A stretch of DNA of 64,000 nucleotides from Enterobacteriaceae bacterium (GCA_902363335.1 CABIZV010000009.1:62001-126000), one strand, 5' to 3'; positions 7,622 to 15,994 are shown, counted from the stretch's first letter. Numbers and translations: made by a program. Notes: a model not told the origin generated them from the letters alone.

Positions 7622-7932
7622 TCAGCCCAGCTCCGGGAGAGCATTCGCGGGTTCAAAGTGATACCGCTTATTGTCCTGCGAGCACACCTCGATCCATTCC
7701 AGCTGTCCGTGGGTAAGTACAGGTGATAGCACTGACGGGCGCAGACAGTGATGCACCCGTCAAACCCGGTCTCGGCCAGTTCATCGGCGTTCTCCGGCCA
7801 GCGGAGCAGACGCCCCTCGGCGGAGATCCCGTAAAATGCACATTCACAGTCCAGGTCTTTAGTCTGGTATTAAGATTCTGTTTCGCCGTCCCGCATCCGA
7901 TAGTGAAAAGTGACTGTGTCAAACATTCCCAT
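7622..7932 (-). pseudogene. Broken small plasmid gene (premature stop and frameshift)
   Basis: Reading starts at ATG 7932 (MGMFDTVTFHYRMRDGETES) behind AAGGAAG. It meets an in-frame TAA, then continues in the same frame as YQTKDLDCECAFYGISAEG to about residue 83. A one-base loss near 7715 shifts to the frame that ends GQLEWIEVCSQ...EPANALPELG at 7622. The pieces read as one protein of about 103 residues rich in Cys and acidic residues. The family resembles uncharacterised plasmid proteins; function unknown. Confidence 0.65.
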
Positions 7933-8007
7933 TTTTTGCTTCCTTAAATCGTTGAGAAATCCGCCTGCCATTATTTATACGTTCCTTCAATGAGAATGTA
8001 GGCTCCC

Positions 8008-8298
8008 TTAAAATAGGCATCTATCAGACAGGATTGCCAGGGCGGAGCACAGTTCTGTGCACAGAGGTTTTTTGTAGTCACCAACCAGCTGCCATGTGTC
8101 AGAGTTACCCATTCGTTCTGCAACAATGCTTCCGTTACGTTTCAGGATTTTTGGTGACTTCCAGTAATGTTTGGCGTTAATCACATCATTCACCGTTGCA
8201 TCTGTCATTCCTGAATAGAGCCACAGCTCTTGATGGCCGTACAACCCCTCAAGCTCCCGGACCACATCGTAAAATGATCTAAATGTTGGTTTACCCAT
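8008..8298 (-). CDS. Hypothetical protein, 96 aa
   Basis: Not recognised. It is a soluble protein starting MGKPTFRSFYDVV with no signal peptide or membrane segment. ATG at 8298 is preferred over a TTG four codons earlier because GAGG lies at the right distance. The central part (GMTDATVNDVINAKHYWKSP) could be helical. It is separated from the upstream repeat array and vapBC by about 460 bp and is transcribed away from them. Confidence 0.5.
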   Translation of the reverse strand: MGKPTFRSFYDVVRELEGLYGHQELWLYSGMTDATVNDVINAKHYWKSPKILKRNGSIVAERMGNSDTWQLVGDYKKPLCTELCSALAILSDRCLF

Positions 8299-8684
8299 TC
8301 CTCGCCTCAAAAATAATATCTAGTTATATAGTCGCCAAGGGTAATTATAACGTGAGGCATAATCTGCTGTGCACAACCCTGCGTCAGTCACCCACCTGAA
8401 TATTCCCCTGCTTATATTTCCCACAGCAAATATCACTAAAGCGATAATAAGCATCCATATAGAAACACAGATAAATTACCGGATGTCCGTTCCGGTCAGA
8501 TCCGATTTCTACGTTATTGCGCAGTTTCCGGAAGTGTACCACGGTCAGGGAATAACCACACCGCCCGTTTACGGTGGTGAGCGGGTGATCGCGGGGTAGA
8601 GGATAAACACTATATATAGAAAAATGCAGCTGACGGAGTTGCGCATGTTGTGTTTCCGCGCTGCTGCGCGCCGGAGGCAGGGAA

Positions 8685-8716
8685 GAAGATCCGGAACTTA
8701 CTTTTTTCGGATCTTC
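8685..8716. repeat. Perfect 9-bp inverted repeat
   Basis: GAAGATCCG and CGGATCTTC enclose a 14-nt loop that ends in six T residues; a further TTCGCGAA palindrome follows at once. It lies in the otherwise empty 8299-8764 interval. It could be a terminator or part of a replication/partition site; no function was assigned. Confidence 0.4.
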
Positions 8717-8764
8717 GCGAAAAAAGAGAGAAGCGAGCATAGGCTTACCATATACATATTCCTG

Positions 8765-8925
8765 GCATCTGCATATGCCATGCAGATGCATATCCTGAGC
8801 ATCTGCATATGCCATGCAGATGCATACCCTGAGCATCTGCATATGCCATACAGATGCATACCCTGAACATCTGCATATACCATGGCTATACATATGCTTC
8901 ACATCTGCATATACTGAGCATAGGT
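8765..8925. repeat. Five 34-bp tandem repeats with internal palindrome, upstream of vapBC
   Basis: Units begin at 8765, 8799, 8833, 8867 and 8901, an exact 34-bp period. The first three are almost identical and the last two diverge toward the gene. Each good unit contains GCATCTGCAT and ATGCAGATGC, perfect inverted arms separated by 5 bp. There are no spacers, so this is not a CRISPR array. The position, ending 28 bp before the vapB start, suggests a multi-copy operator for VapBC or an iteron-like protein binding array. Confidence 0.85.
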
Positions 8926-8953
8926 ATAAAGGCCATTCGGCCAGGAGGAAAAC

Positions 8954-9184
8954 ATGCGAACCGTTTCTATTTTTAAAAATGGCAATAACCGTGCCATTCG
9001 CTTACCCCGCGATCTGGATTTTGATGGCGTCAGCGAGCTCGAGATCGTCCGTGAAGGGGACAGCATCATATTGCGTCCCGTCCGGCCAACCTGGGGCTCG
9101 TTTGCGGAACTCGAAAAGGCCGATGTGGAGTTTATGGCGAAGCGTGAGGACGTTGTCAGCGACGAAGGAAGATTTGACCTGTGA
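8954..9184 (+). CDS. vapB: VapB-type antitoxin
   Basis: A 76-residue AbrB/SpoVT-fold antitoxin. The N-terminal swapped-hairpin DNA-binding part has the typical FKNGNNRAIRLPRDLDF (about 6-22) and EIVREGDSIILRP. The acidic C-terminus should wrap the VapC toxin. A strong ribosome site AGGAGG precedes it. The stop codon overlaps the vapC GTG start (GTGA), so the pair is translationally coupled. VapB-VapC complexes repress their own promoter, here likely through the palindromic repeats directly upstream. Confidence 0.9.
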   Translation: MRTVSIFKNGNNRAIRLPRDLDFDGVSELEIVREGDSIILRPVRPTWGSFAELEKADVEFMAKREDVVSDEGRFDL

Positions 9185-9609
9185 AACAGACCCGAACGAA
9201 GACCTATATGCTCGACACGAATATCTGCTCATTCATCATGCGTGAGCAGCCCGCTGCGGTGATCAAACGTCTGGAGCAGGCGGTGCTGCGTAACCACCGC
9301 ATCGTGGTGTCAGCCATTACCTATGCGGAAATGCGCTTCGGTGCCACCGGTCCGAAGGCCTCACCGCGTCATATTGGACTGGTTGACGCGTTCTGCGCCC
9401 GCCTCGATGCGGTCCTGCCGTGGGATCGCGCCGCGGTGGATGCCACTACCGACATTAAAGTGGCGCTGCGGCAGGCCGGGACGCCGATTGGGCCGAACGA
9501 CACGGCGATTGCGGGACACGCCATTGCCGCCGGCGCCGTGCTGGTGACCAATAATACGCGGGAATTTGAGCGGGTACCGGGGCTGAAGCTGGAGGACTGG
9601 GCGAAATAG
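9181..9609 (+). CDS. vapC: VapC-type PIN-domain toxin ribonuclease
   Basis: A 142-residue PIN-domain toxin. Conserved acidic residues are visible at Asp12 (MLDTNICSF), Glu50 (TYAEMRFGA) and Asp107 (IGPNDTAIAGHA), followed by the VTNNTREFERV motif. Relatives in Shigella and Salmonella (MvpT/VapC) cleave initiator tRNA in the anticodon loop, which would be the expected activity. It starts at GTG 9181 overlapping the vapB stop; an internal ATG at 9208 (MLDTN) is a shorter alternative. Its role on the plasmid is post-segregational stability. Confidence 0.92.
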   Translation: MKQTRTKTYMLDTNICSFIMREQPAAVIKRLEQAVLRNHRIVVSAITYAEMRFGATGPKASPRHIGLVDAFCARLDAVLPWDRAAVDATTDIKVALRQAGTPIGPNDTAIAGHAIAAGAVLVTNNTREFERVPGLKLEDWAK

Positions 9610-9732
9610 CCGCTCCGTAACGAAGCCTGTTTTGATCCTTGCAGCCCGGAAGGACAGGGAGACGGCCGGAGTGATCACGGCATCTGGGGGCACAACCGCA
9701 GGCTCCCGTCATAAACAGGGTGACTGATCCGC

Positions 9733-9782
9733 GAGGTTACCCTGGCCATAAAAATGAAGGCATCAGACGCCAGGATAACCTC
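9733..9782. repeat. 14-bp inverted repeat between vapC and the lasso cluster
   Basis: GAGGTTACCCTGGC (9733-9746) and GCCAGGATAACCTC (9769-9782) pair at 13 of 14 positions around a 22-nt loop. There is no T-run. It sits between two convergent genes and marks the left edge of the lasso cluster. It may act as a bidirectional transcript end or be the trace of an insertion boundary. Confidence 0.5.
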
Positions 9783-9838
9783 AATAACACATAATGATAA
9801 ATACACTGACTTATGATGTATTTGTTCTCCGGGAAAAA

Positions 9839-11590
9839 TCAACTTTTGGGTTCAGAGCCTTCTTTCTCCCAAAAATCATAATATTCAGCATTATTTACCA
9901 TCAATTCTGTGTGTTTTCCTGTTGCGATGACGCTTCCGGATTTCATAAATATCACTACGTCAGCATTTTCCGCAGCGTAAATCCGATGGCTTATCATCAG
10001 AATCGTTGATTTCCCTCTTCTGTGATTACGCAAAAGTTTGATCGTCGTTTCTTCACTGCGTGAGTCGAGAGCAGAGGTCGTTTCATCGAGAATAATGGCC
10101 GGAATGTTAACCTGACTGATACGGGCCATTTCAAGTTTCTGCAGTTGTCCTCCGGAAAGACGGCCGCCCTGTTCCCCGACATGTAAATCAAGATCAATAA
10201 CACGTTCATCATCATAAAAGGTGAGTTCACGAAGAATGTCCCTTAGCTCATCCCTTTGTAATGCAGTAGGGGGATATAACGCATTTTCTTGTAAGGTCCG
10301 ATTGAACAGGGATATCTGTTGAGGGATATAAAGAACATTGCGGGATCCATGTCCTGAAAAATCAAATGGATTATATTCACCAATTTTTATCATCCCATTA
10401 TCTGGTTTTAATAAACCAGCCAGCAGCTTAGCAAGCGTTGATTTTCCCGAACCATTAGGCCCCACAACGACAGCAAAAACGCCAGCAGGAACCTCAACAT
10501 TAAGATCGCTAATAGCGGGGCGTCCATTATAAGAAAAATGAAGGTTACATCCACTGACAGGAACAGCCGTTGTTGATATGGCCAGCGTGATCTCATTATC
10601 ATGAAAGCCCGTATCGTCAGCCATATAATTTAAAGCGTCGTCAACGTTTTCTGCCGCGATCCCTGCCTGTCGTAGCACATAGCCATAGCTGGCCACGGGT
10701 GCAGCAAAACTTAGAACATAAGTCTGCAACATGACAAAATCACCTGTCGTGATCGCGCCATGTAAAACATCTAACGCCCCCAGCACAAGCAATACGCCAA
10801 TGCCAAATCCTATAACACCAAATTGCCATGCACAGGCTTTCACAAGAAGCATTGCCATTCTGACATCTGACACATTTTTATCCGCTGCAACCTGTCCGAC
10901 TTGTTCAATCTCCTGTCCACCCTGGCCATTAAAAACTGCTCGCTGTGCATTGCGCAACAGGTCGCCAAGAGCGCCAGAGAGGGTTCCTGCTGCGGTGTTT
11001 GCCTTCATCGCCTGTCGTTCATACTGCTCAGACGCACGATATGAAACAAACGCATGCACTATCAGGATCAAGAGCATCAGAGCAGCAAATTTCCAAGATA
11101 CGCCAATTGCCACGACGACAATAGTGAGCACAACCTGCAAAGCTAAGGGAACGATACTCCATAACAGGCCTTCAATTATCGTCTGAAGGCTGTAAGGCAA
11201 TCGCTCAAAAATCCCCTGAAATTTCCCGGAGTCCCCGTTCCGCTCTGTCGCAATCAACGGCAACTGAGTCCTTAATGCCCTTTTCAGTATAAAGCAGGTC
11301 AATGCATTACAAAGTCTGGTTGTAAACGTCATTTTAAAAGCTTTTAGCACCGCCGAGCAGGCCCAGAATGCGATAAAAATAATCACACAAAAAAAAACAA
11401 GCCATATATTCTGAAACGAATCGCCTCGCGAAAAAGCATCAACAGCTATTTTAAGACCAAATGGCGAAGCAATTGAAAGAAAAATGGCCAGTAACTCGAC
11501 AATAATACCCAATCCGGTGTCTGTGCGACAACCACTACCCGGAGTTATCATTATTCTTCCTAAACGCTCAAGTAGTTTAAATATCCCCAC
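9839..11590 (-). CDS. Lasso peptide ABC exporter (McjD-like)
   Basis: A 583-residue half-transporter: about six transmembrane segments in residues 25-310 and a C-terminal ATPase domain. Walker A is GPNGSGKST at 377-385, the signature LSGGQ at 478-482, Walker B IILDET at 499-504 and the switch histidine His535. It should act as a homodimer that exports the mature lasso peptide and gives self-immunity, as McjD does for microcin J25. The start is GTG 11590 behind AAGAGGAG. It is divergent from the precursor gene, with 178 bp between. In microcin J25 the exporter is co-transcribed with B and C, so this order is a variant. Confidence 0.88.
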   Translation of the reverse strand: MGIFKLLERLGRIMITPGSGCRTDTGLGIIVELLAIFLSIASPFGLKIAVDAFSRGDSFQNIWLVFFCVIIFIAFWACSAVLKAFKMTFTTRLCNALTCFILKRALRTQLPLIATERNGDSGKFQGIFERLPYSLQTIIEGLLWSIVPLALQVVLTIVVVAIGVSWKFAALMLLILIVHAFVSYRASEQYERQAMKANTAAGTLSGALGDLLRNAQRAVFNGQGGQEIEQVGQVAADKNVSDVRMAMLLVKACAWQFGVIGFGIGVLLVLGALDVLHGAITTGDFVMLQTYVLSFAAPVASYGYVLRQAGIAAENVDDALNYMADDTGFHDNEITLAISTTAVPVSGCNLHFSYNGRPAISDLNVEVPAGVFAVVVGPNGSGKSTLAKLLAGLLKPDNGMIKIGEYNPFDFSGHGSRNVLYIPQQISLFNRTLQENALYPPTALQRDELRDILRELTFYDDERVIDLDLHVGEQGGRLSGGQLQKLEMARISQVNIPAIILDETTSALDSRSEETTIKLLRNHRRGKSTILMISHRIYAAENADVVIFMKSGSVIATGKHTELMVNNAEYYDFWEKEGSEPKS

Positions 11591-11643
11591 CGGTAACTCC
11601 TCTTAACGTACATGATTTTCTATATGATGTGTAAGGTGGTCAT

Positions 11644-11693
11644 ATATGGAAATTAATATAGTGATATATATATTACCATATAAGTTTCCATAT
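11644..11693. promoter_or_regulatory. Inverted repeat in the divergent lasso promoter region
   Basis: ATATGGAAA (11644-11652) and TTTCCATAT (11685-11693) form perfect half-sites whose centres are about 41 bp apart, close to four helical turns, in very AT-rich DNA. They lie between the exporter and precursor start codons and could be bound by the GntR-type regulator at the other end of the cluster. The binding partner is inferred. Confidence 0.45.
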
Positions 11694-11768
11694 GCATTTT
11701 TTTTATCAATAGTAAATTTGTTCTTCACAAAGTGTCGAACTGTAAATATCAATCAATGGAGAAACAGC

Positions 11769-11915
11769 ATGAAAAAACTTATCAAGAAACTTTTCGCGTC
11801 TCGTTCTTCTACGCAGGGTGTGGTTCTTAATGCTATTGCTGTTACACAGGGCAAACCAGGCTTCCAGAGTGTAGATATTCCATTTGTATCAAAAGACTCT
11901 GGTCTTGGTGCATAG
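11769..11915 (+). CDS. Lasso peptide precursor (A protein)
   Basis: A 48-residue precursor. The leader is basic at the start (MKKLIKKLF) and ends AVTQ, placing the conserved threonine at the penultimate leader position (Thr26, Gln27). The core would begin at Gly28 and span 21 residues. Its first nine residues, GKPGFQSVD, give a ring closed between the Gly1 amine and the Asp9 side chain. This ring resembles capistruin (GTPGFQTPD). The 12-residue tail starts IPF and ends GLGA. GGAG precedes ATG 11769; the reading frame extends upstream but without a ribosome site. A hairpin follows, then B and C on the same strand. Confidence 0.85.
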   Translation: MKKLIKKLFASRSSTQGVVLNAIAVTQGKPGFQSVDIPFVSKDSGLGA

Positions 11916-11923
11916 TAAATTCG

Positions 11924-11952
11924 GCCGCTGGAGATAACCAGCGGCATTTTCT
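11924..11952 (+). terminator. Attenuating hairpin between lasso A and B
   Basis: GCCGCTGG and CCAGCGGC enclose AGATAA, followed by ATTTTCT. It lies 9 nt after the precursor stop and 18 nt before B. A leaky terminator here would give excess precursor over the enzymes, as reported for other lasso clusters. Confidence 0.7.
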
Positions 11953-11969
11953 ACAGGCAGGTAAAGTGC

Positions 11970-12656
11970 ATGATATATCTTAAACCCGGGATGCATCTGG
12001 CCTTGTTTGACAACTCAGCAATAGTCCTTAAGGTGAATGAAGGGGAATATATAATCTATACAGAGGGCATTTCCCAGGCAATTGCCAAAGAGCTGGATTC
12101 TGCTTTACCCGTTTTCTCTACAGAAGAAATAGATATTTTACACAATGATGGAGTGATATCGAAATCACCTGAATCACAAGTGAATAGTGCAATATATGAC
12201 TACAGGAATTATAACTTCAACGGATTCAATTCATCATCATGGGGACAACGAAAACTATCAAGTGCTGACATCAAAATTAATGCCAGTTTTCGAAACGTCA
12301 TAAATATTATAATGGTATGTCTGACTTTAAAAACATGCGGTTTCAAATCGATCCAGAAACTTCCTCGACCTTTCAATAGCAAGGCAAGTAGAAACAATAA
12401 ATCTATTATAGATATCAAAAATGAAGTAGAAAAAATTCACAAGGCAGTTTTATGGTCGCCCTTTAAGATCGCATGTCTGGAGTGGTCATTAACGATAGTG
12501 AAACATTTTCGTAAGAAAGGAGTTAATGCAAAGCTGGTAATTGGCGTCAGACCCATTCCGTTTCTGGCACATGCATGGCCGGAAATTGATGGGCATGTTA
12601 TCGCTGACACACAAAACCTTAGAAAAATATTCGGAGTGATCTACGAAAGCCTATGA
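11970..12656 (+). CDS. Lasso peptide B protein: RRE domain fused to leader peptidase
   Basis: A 228-residue McjB-like protein. Residues about 1-90 form the RiPP recognition element that binds the leader. The C-terminal half is a transglutaminase-like cysteine protease that removes it. The triad is Cys169 (KIACLEWS), His201 (FLAHAWPEIDG) and Asp213 (VIADTQ). The spacing of 32 and 12 residues is the same as between Cys150, His182 and Asp194 of McjB. A fused RRE-protease is typical of proteobacterial clusters. The start at 11970 follows AGGTAAAG. Its stop overlaps the C gene start. Confidence 0.85.
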   Translation: MIYLKPGMHLALFDNSAIVLKVNEGEYIIYTEGISQAIAKELDSALPVFSTEEIDILHNDGVISKSPESQVNSAIYDYRNYNFNGFNSSSWGQRKLSSADIKINASFRNVINIIMVCLTLKTCGFKSIQKLPRPFNSKASRNNKSIIDIKNEVEKIHKAVLWSPFKIACLEWSLTIVKHFRKKGVNAKLVIGVRPIPFLAHAWPEIDGHVIADTQNLRKIFGVIYESL

Positions 12657-14365
12657 TTGATGAAATGAGAAACATGTCAACCTGGACCATCATGAATGGA
12701 AAACTGGACTTTAACCCATCACATGATATCGACATAGTAGACGCCTGTCAGATAGAGTCCCCATGCAAAAATCGAAGTGCAATTTTCTATACTCTAAAAC
12801 CTTATAGATGTTTATCACAACCAGATTTATCCAAAATCCTTGAGCGGATATTACATCAATATACCGATTTAGTACAAATATCCAGGTCATTGATTGAATC
12901 TGTGTGGGGTAGTTACATTTGCTGTCTCCACGAGAAACAAACAGGTACAAGTGTTCTTTTATGCGATCCCATGCAGTCTGTTCGTCTTTTTTACCGAATT
13001 GGTGATGGTGTCACATTAATAGATACCGCTATTGAAAAAATAGTATCAAGACCAATTGAATGGAATTCAAATTATCTAGCAAGTGCTTGTATTACTCAAT
13101 TTGGCTCATTGGGGGAGACTCCTTTTTCTAACGTTAAAGTGGTCCCCCCGGGTCACCTGCTAGAGGTCACGAAAAAAGGTCTCATTAGAACAATTCGTGT
13201 CTGGCCGATGATTAATAAAAAATCTCCTTGTAAGCCAGTAGATCATACCGCCACTGCGATAGCCAGTGTGGTAGACCGTATTGCGAGCAACCACAATTTG
13301 ATGACGCTTTCTCTTTCTGGCGGGGTTGATTCAACAGCATTGGCATTGATACTGCGCGGTGTAGCTGGTGAGAAAATGCCAATCAATGGCATCCATCTTT
13401 ATAGCCCGGGTTCTCCAGACCAGGATGAACGGAAATTCGCACACATTGCAGCGGGCACAGCAAAAATATCATTATTGAATATTTGTATGGATGCTCATCT
13501 TCCATTTTCAAAACTGACATTAAATCATAAGCCACAAATTATAAGCCCCAATTTTATATTTCAAAGCATCAATGATGAAATTATAGAAATCCTAGGCCAC
13601 CAGGGCGTTATCATCAATGGACAAGCTGGGGATCTTCTTTTTAGCAGCGCTCCCAGTCCATTGGTCGTTGCAGATGCATTCCTCAACGAGGGAGTTCGAG
13701 AGGCCTGGCGAGTGATAAGAGATCTGGCTTCTCTCTTCAACGCCAGTATTCCAAGGGTTTGTCTGAGTGCCATTAAATCGCTAGCAGGTCGCCCCTCTCA
13801 GGCCCAATCCTTATTTCAGAAACAGTTACATGAACTGGGTCTTATTAGTTCAGATTTTATTGATTGTGCTCTTAAAAAGGATAATCCGGAAATTACGGTT
13901 GATCGCTACAGATATTACCCGGCAACACAAGAAATGGTAGCAGATCTTGAAAAGATGATAAGCATCCAACCTTGTTTCAGTGATTGTGCATTTCCAAGAA
14001 CGCTTTCCCCATTACTTACGTTGCCCGTTGTGGAAGCAGCCTTAGCAACGCCAAGCTACAAACATTTTGACGGAAATATTGATAGAATCATACTACGCCA
14101 TGCAGCTGGTAAATTTGGAGATTGCGAACCATTATGGCGGAGAAGTAAAGGTGCATTTGATTCAACATTAATCAAAGGATTAATGAAAAACAGAACTGAT
14201 ATAGAACGTTTTCTACTTGATGGTGTTTTAGTGCAAAAAAAAATCCTTCAGACATCAGGTATCGAGAATGCATTTCGAAGAATAATTGCAGGTGATGTTT
14301 CAGCCGCTATCTCACTCGCCCTTCCATTGTGTGTTGAGATGTTTTGCAATGCATGGAAAGATTGA
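12653..14365 (+). CDS. Lasso peptide cyclase (C protein, asparagine-synthetase-like)
   Basis: A 570-residue McjC-like macrolactam synthetase. The central ATP-pyrophosphatase motif SGGVDS is at 222-227 (LSLSGGVDSTALAL). It is expected to adenylate Asp9 of the core and join it to the Gly1 amine. The N-terminal 200 residues correspond to the glutaminase-like fold without a catalytic N-terminal cysteine. The ATG overlaps the B stop codon (ATGA), indicating coupled translation. The protein ends 12 bp from the convergent regulator gene. Confidence 0.87.
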   Translation: MIDEMRNMSTWTIMNGKLDFNPSHDIDIVDACQIESPCKNRSAIFYTLKPYRCLSQPDLSKILERILHQYTDLVQISRSLIESVWGSYICCLHEKQTGTSVLLCDPMQSVRLFYRIGDGVTLIDTAIEKIVSRPIEWNSNYLASACITQFGSLGETPFSNVKVVPPGHLLEVTKKGLIRTIRVWPMINKKSPCKPVDHTATAIASVVDRIASNHNLMTLSLSGGVDSTALALILRGVAGEKMPINGIHLYSPGSPDQDERKFAHIAAGTAKISLLNICMDAHLPFSKLTLNHKPQIISPNFIFQSINDEIIEILGHQGVIINGQAGDLLFSSAPSPLVVADAFLNEGVREAWRVIRDLASLFNASIPRVCLSAIKSLAGRPSQAQSLFQKQLHELGLISSDFIDCALKKDNPEITVDRYRYYPATQEMVADLEKMISIQPCFSDCAFPRTLSPLLTLPVVEAALATPSYKHFDGNIDRIILRHAAGKFGDCEPLWRRSKGAFDSTLIKGLMKNRTDIERFLLDGVLVQKKILQTSGIENAFRRIIAGDVSAAISLALPLCVEMFCNAWKD

Positions 14366-14377
14366 TAAAGTGATATA

Positions 14378-15067
14378 TTAAATGAGGTGTCTTGTTGCCA
14401 ATGCTATTATAGCACTTTCAATATATTCACTTTCGCTTTTATATGCTTTCTGGAAGCCAATAATTGCATCTTTATGATTTTTCCCGATTAGAGATGCATT
14501 TATTGATTGATAGATACACAGTAATTCCTCTGCATTACTTTTGTTTGCAAAAATCTCTCTTCTTACTATATGAGTGCAAGCAATTATTCTACTAATCATA
14601 CGATAACTTTCCGGATTGTGTTTCGGGTCAAAAATACAAAAGCAAATATTTTCTACGAATTTGACAGCCTCATCATGCGGTAAGGAATTCAATGAAACAT
14701 TAGTTATACCCTTTAATTCAGATATTTCATCAGTGGGCATTGAAGAAAGGTGACTTGTGATTATCGCTTCTGAAAGTTTGTACAACTCCATAATCGATCG
14801 AGCAGAACGGAGTTTAATTGCAAATCCCTTTTGATGCTCAAAATCAACCAGTCCTTCACCAACAAGTTGGAGTAGTGCCTCTCTTACTGGTGTGGCACTG
14901 ACTTGCAGTCTTTCTGCTATCTCACCAATGCGCAGAACGGTTCGGAGTAGATATTTTTGATCTAAGATTTCTTTTCGAAGATGATTCAAAACATTTTTAT
15001 TACGGGACGTACATGGAGATAGCTCTGTAAGTGTGATGCCACTTTTAACAACCCCTTTATTTTCCAC
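14378..15067 (-). CDS. GntR/FadR-family transcriptional regulator at the lasso cluster
   Basis: A 229-residue regulator. The winged helix-turn-helix is near 28-75 (LRKEIL ... IAERLQVSATPVREALLQLVGEGLVDF), typical of the FadR subgroup. The C-terminal half is an all-helical FCD-like ligand domain. It is convergent with the cyclase gene with only 12 bp between stops, so it was probably acquired with the cluster and may control it through the inverted repeat at 11644-11693. A pathway-specific GntR regulator is unusual for a lasso cluster. Its own ribosome site is weak. Confidence 0.8.
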   Translation of the reverse strand: MENKGVVKSGITLTELSPCTSRNKNVLNHLRKEILDQKYLLRTVLRIGEIAERLQVSATPVREALLQLVGEGLVDFEHQKGFAIKLRSARSIMELYKLSEAIITSHLSSMPTDEISELKGITNVSLNSLPHDEAVKFVENICFCIFDPKHNPESYRMISRIIACTHIVRREIFANKSNAEELLCIYQSINASLIGKNHKDAIIGFQKAYKSESEYIESAIIALATRHLI

Positions 15068-15591
15068 AACTAAACTCCATTTTATTAAATTTAGTTATTC
15101 TCTATTTATAGACAAATTGTCTTCTCGCCTGTAATGAAATCTGTTAAACACGTTGGTCAATTATATCCAAAACGCTTAAGAACATATTCATTTGACATAT
15201 ACTTTTAAGCAACTTATCGATGAAATAACAAAAATATTTGTAAAAGAAGGTAAGTGATAATATGGAAATAATCAAATGATAGTGATTATCGTTATCAATT
15301 TGGTTTTTTGCTATTATATTGCTTTAAATCAATATGTTATAAATATTTTCATTGTGAAATCACTTTCATTTACACACACTTAGAAACATTATAAAACACA
15401 TTACCCGAAATCCATCCAATCACTTTTACATATTGGTGGTAGCACATGTTTTCTCCCGAGCAAGCACTTTAAAACAGACAGACCGCGACGTTACCGATCG
15501 GCAGATTGGTGTGCCAGGGGTAAGCCTGGATATAGGGAATATTTACGTGTGAGCCGATTTTTAACCAATGCACGTAGGCAATGTCCTATAG
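15068..15591. other. AT-rich intergenic region, no gene recognised
   Basis: The first 400 bp are very AT-rich and presumably hold the promoter of the GntR gene. No conserved frame or RNA is visible. The last 100 bp adjoin the MITE-like element and do not match the recombinase interrupted on its other side. Confidence 0.4.
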
Positions 15592-15847
15592 GGGGTCAGT
15601 TTGGAGATCGGAAATTTTTGTACGTTAAGCGCATTATTTAACCAATCGAGATTCGTAACGGATTGATTTTACGTCAGCGGCTATCGCTTTTAAGTTGTCG
15701 CTCTCGCGGTATCGCATTTAGGTTATCCAATTAAGGTCAAATCCCTAAAAACGGCGTATAGCGCGGGAGTACACCCCATTGCGATAGGCAAGCCTGTTCA
15801 AAAAACAGGCTTGCCGTACAATAATTTTCTATATCCAAACTGACCCC
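15592..15847. mobile_element. MITE-like element of 256 bp with long terminal inverted repeats
   Basis: The ends are GGGGTCAGTTTGGA (15592) and TCCAAACTGACCCC (ending 15847). The inverted similarity extends with a few mismatches for about 35 bp, through TTGTACG and AAGC. The interior has no gene and contains an AAGCCTGTT/AACAGGCTT hairpin. The right end abuts a recombinase fragment that resumes exactly at AAACATGAACTG, so insertion or deletion happened inside that gene. No clear target duplication is seen. A 92-bp copy of the right end is at 22684-22775. Confidence 0.7.
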
Positions 15848-15963
15848 AAACATGAACTGATACGTACGCTGCGCCTTACTCACGGAAAATCACTGCGTGA
15901 AACTGCCCGCCTGGCTGGCGTATCAAAAATGACTGTTATCCGCGTCTGCAATAATGCTAAAGA
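15848..15963 (+). pseudogene. C-terminal remnant of a second serine recombinase
   Basis: The reading HELIRTLRLTHGKSLRETAR, continuing through GVSKMTVIRVCNN, aligns with the last 35 residues of the recombinase at 1115-1726. Only the DNA-binding end survives; the catalytic domain is replaced by the MITE-like element. It lies upstream of a damaged rpn gene, mirroring the order of the intact module. Confidence 0.8.
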
Positions 15964-15966
15964 GCA

Positions 15967-15994
15967 GGGGCCCGTACCACCCCGGAACGGCCCC
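15967..15994. repeat. Conserved GC-rich hairpin upstream of rpn (copy 2)
   Basis: GGGGCC and GGCCCC pair around the core CCACCCCGGAACG, the same core as in the hairpin at 2398-2426. In this copy the arms are perfectly complementary. Confidence 0.5.

Noticed and set aside
8384..8902. Overlapping frames on both strands around the 34-bp repeats
   Set aside because: They owe their open frames and repeated His/Ala/Cys pattern to the tandem repeat and have no start signals.
8765..8925. Possible CRISPR array
   Set aside because: Units are contiguous with no variable spacers, and no cas genes are present.
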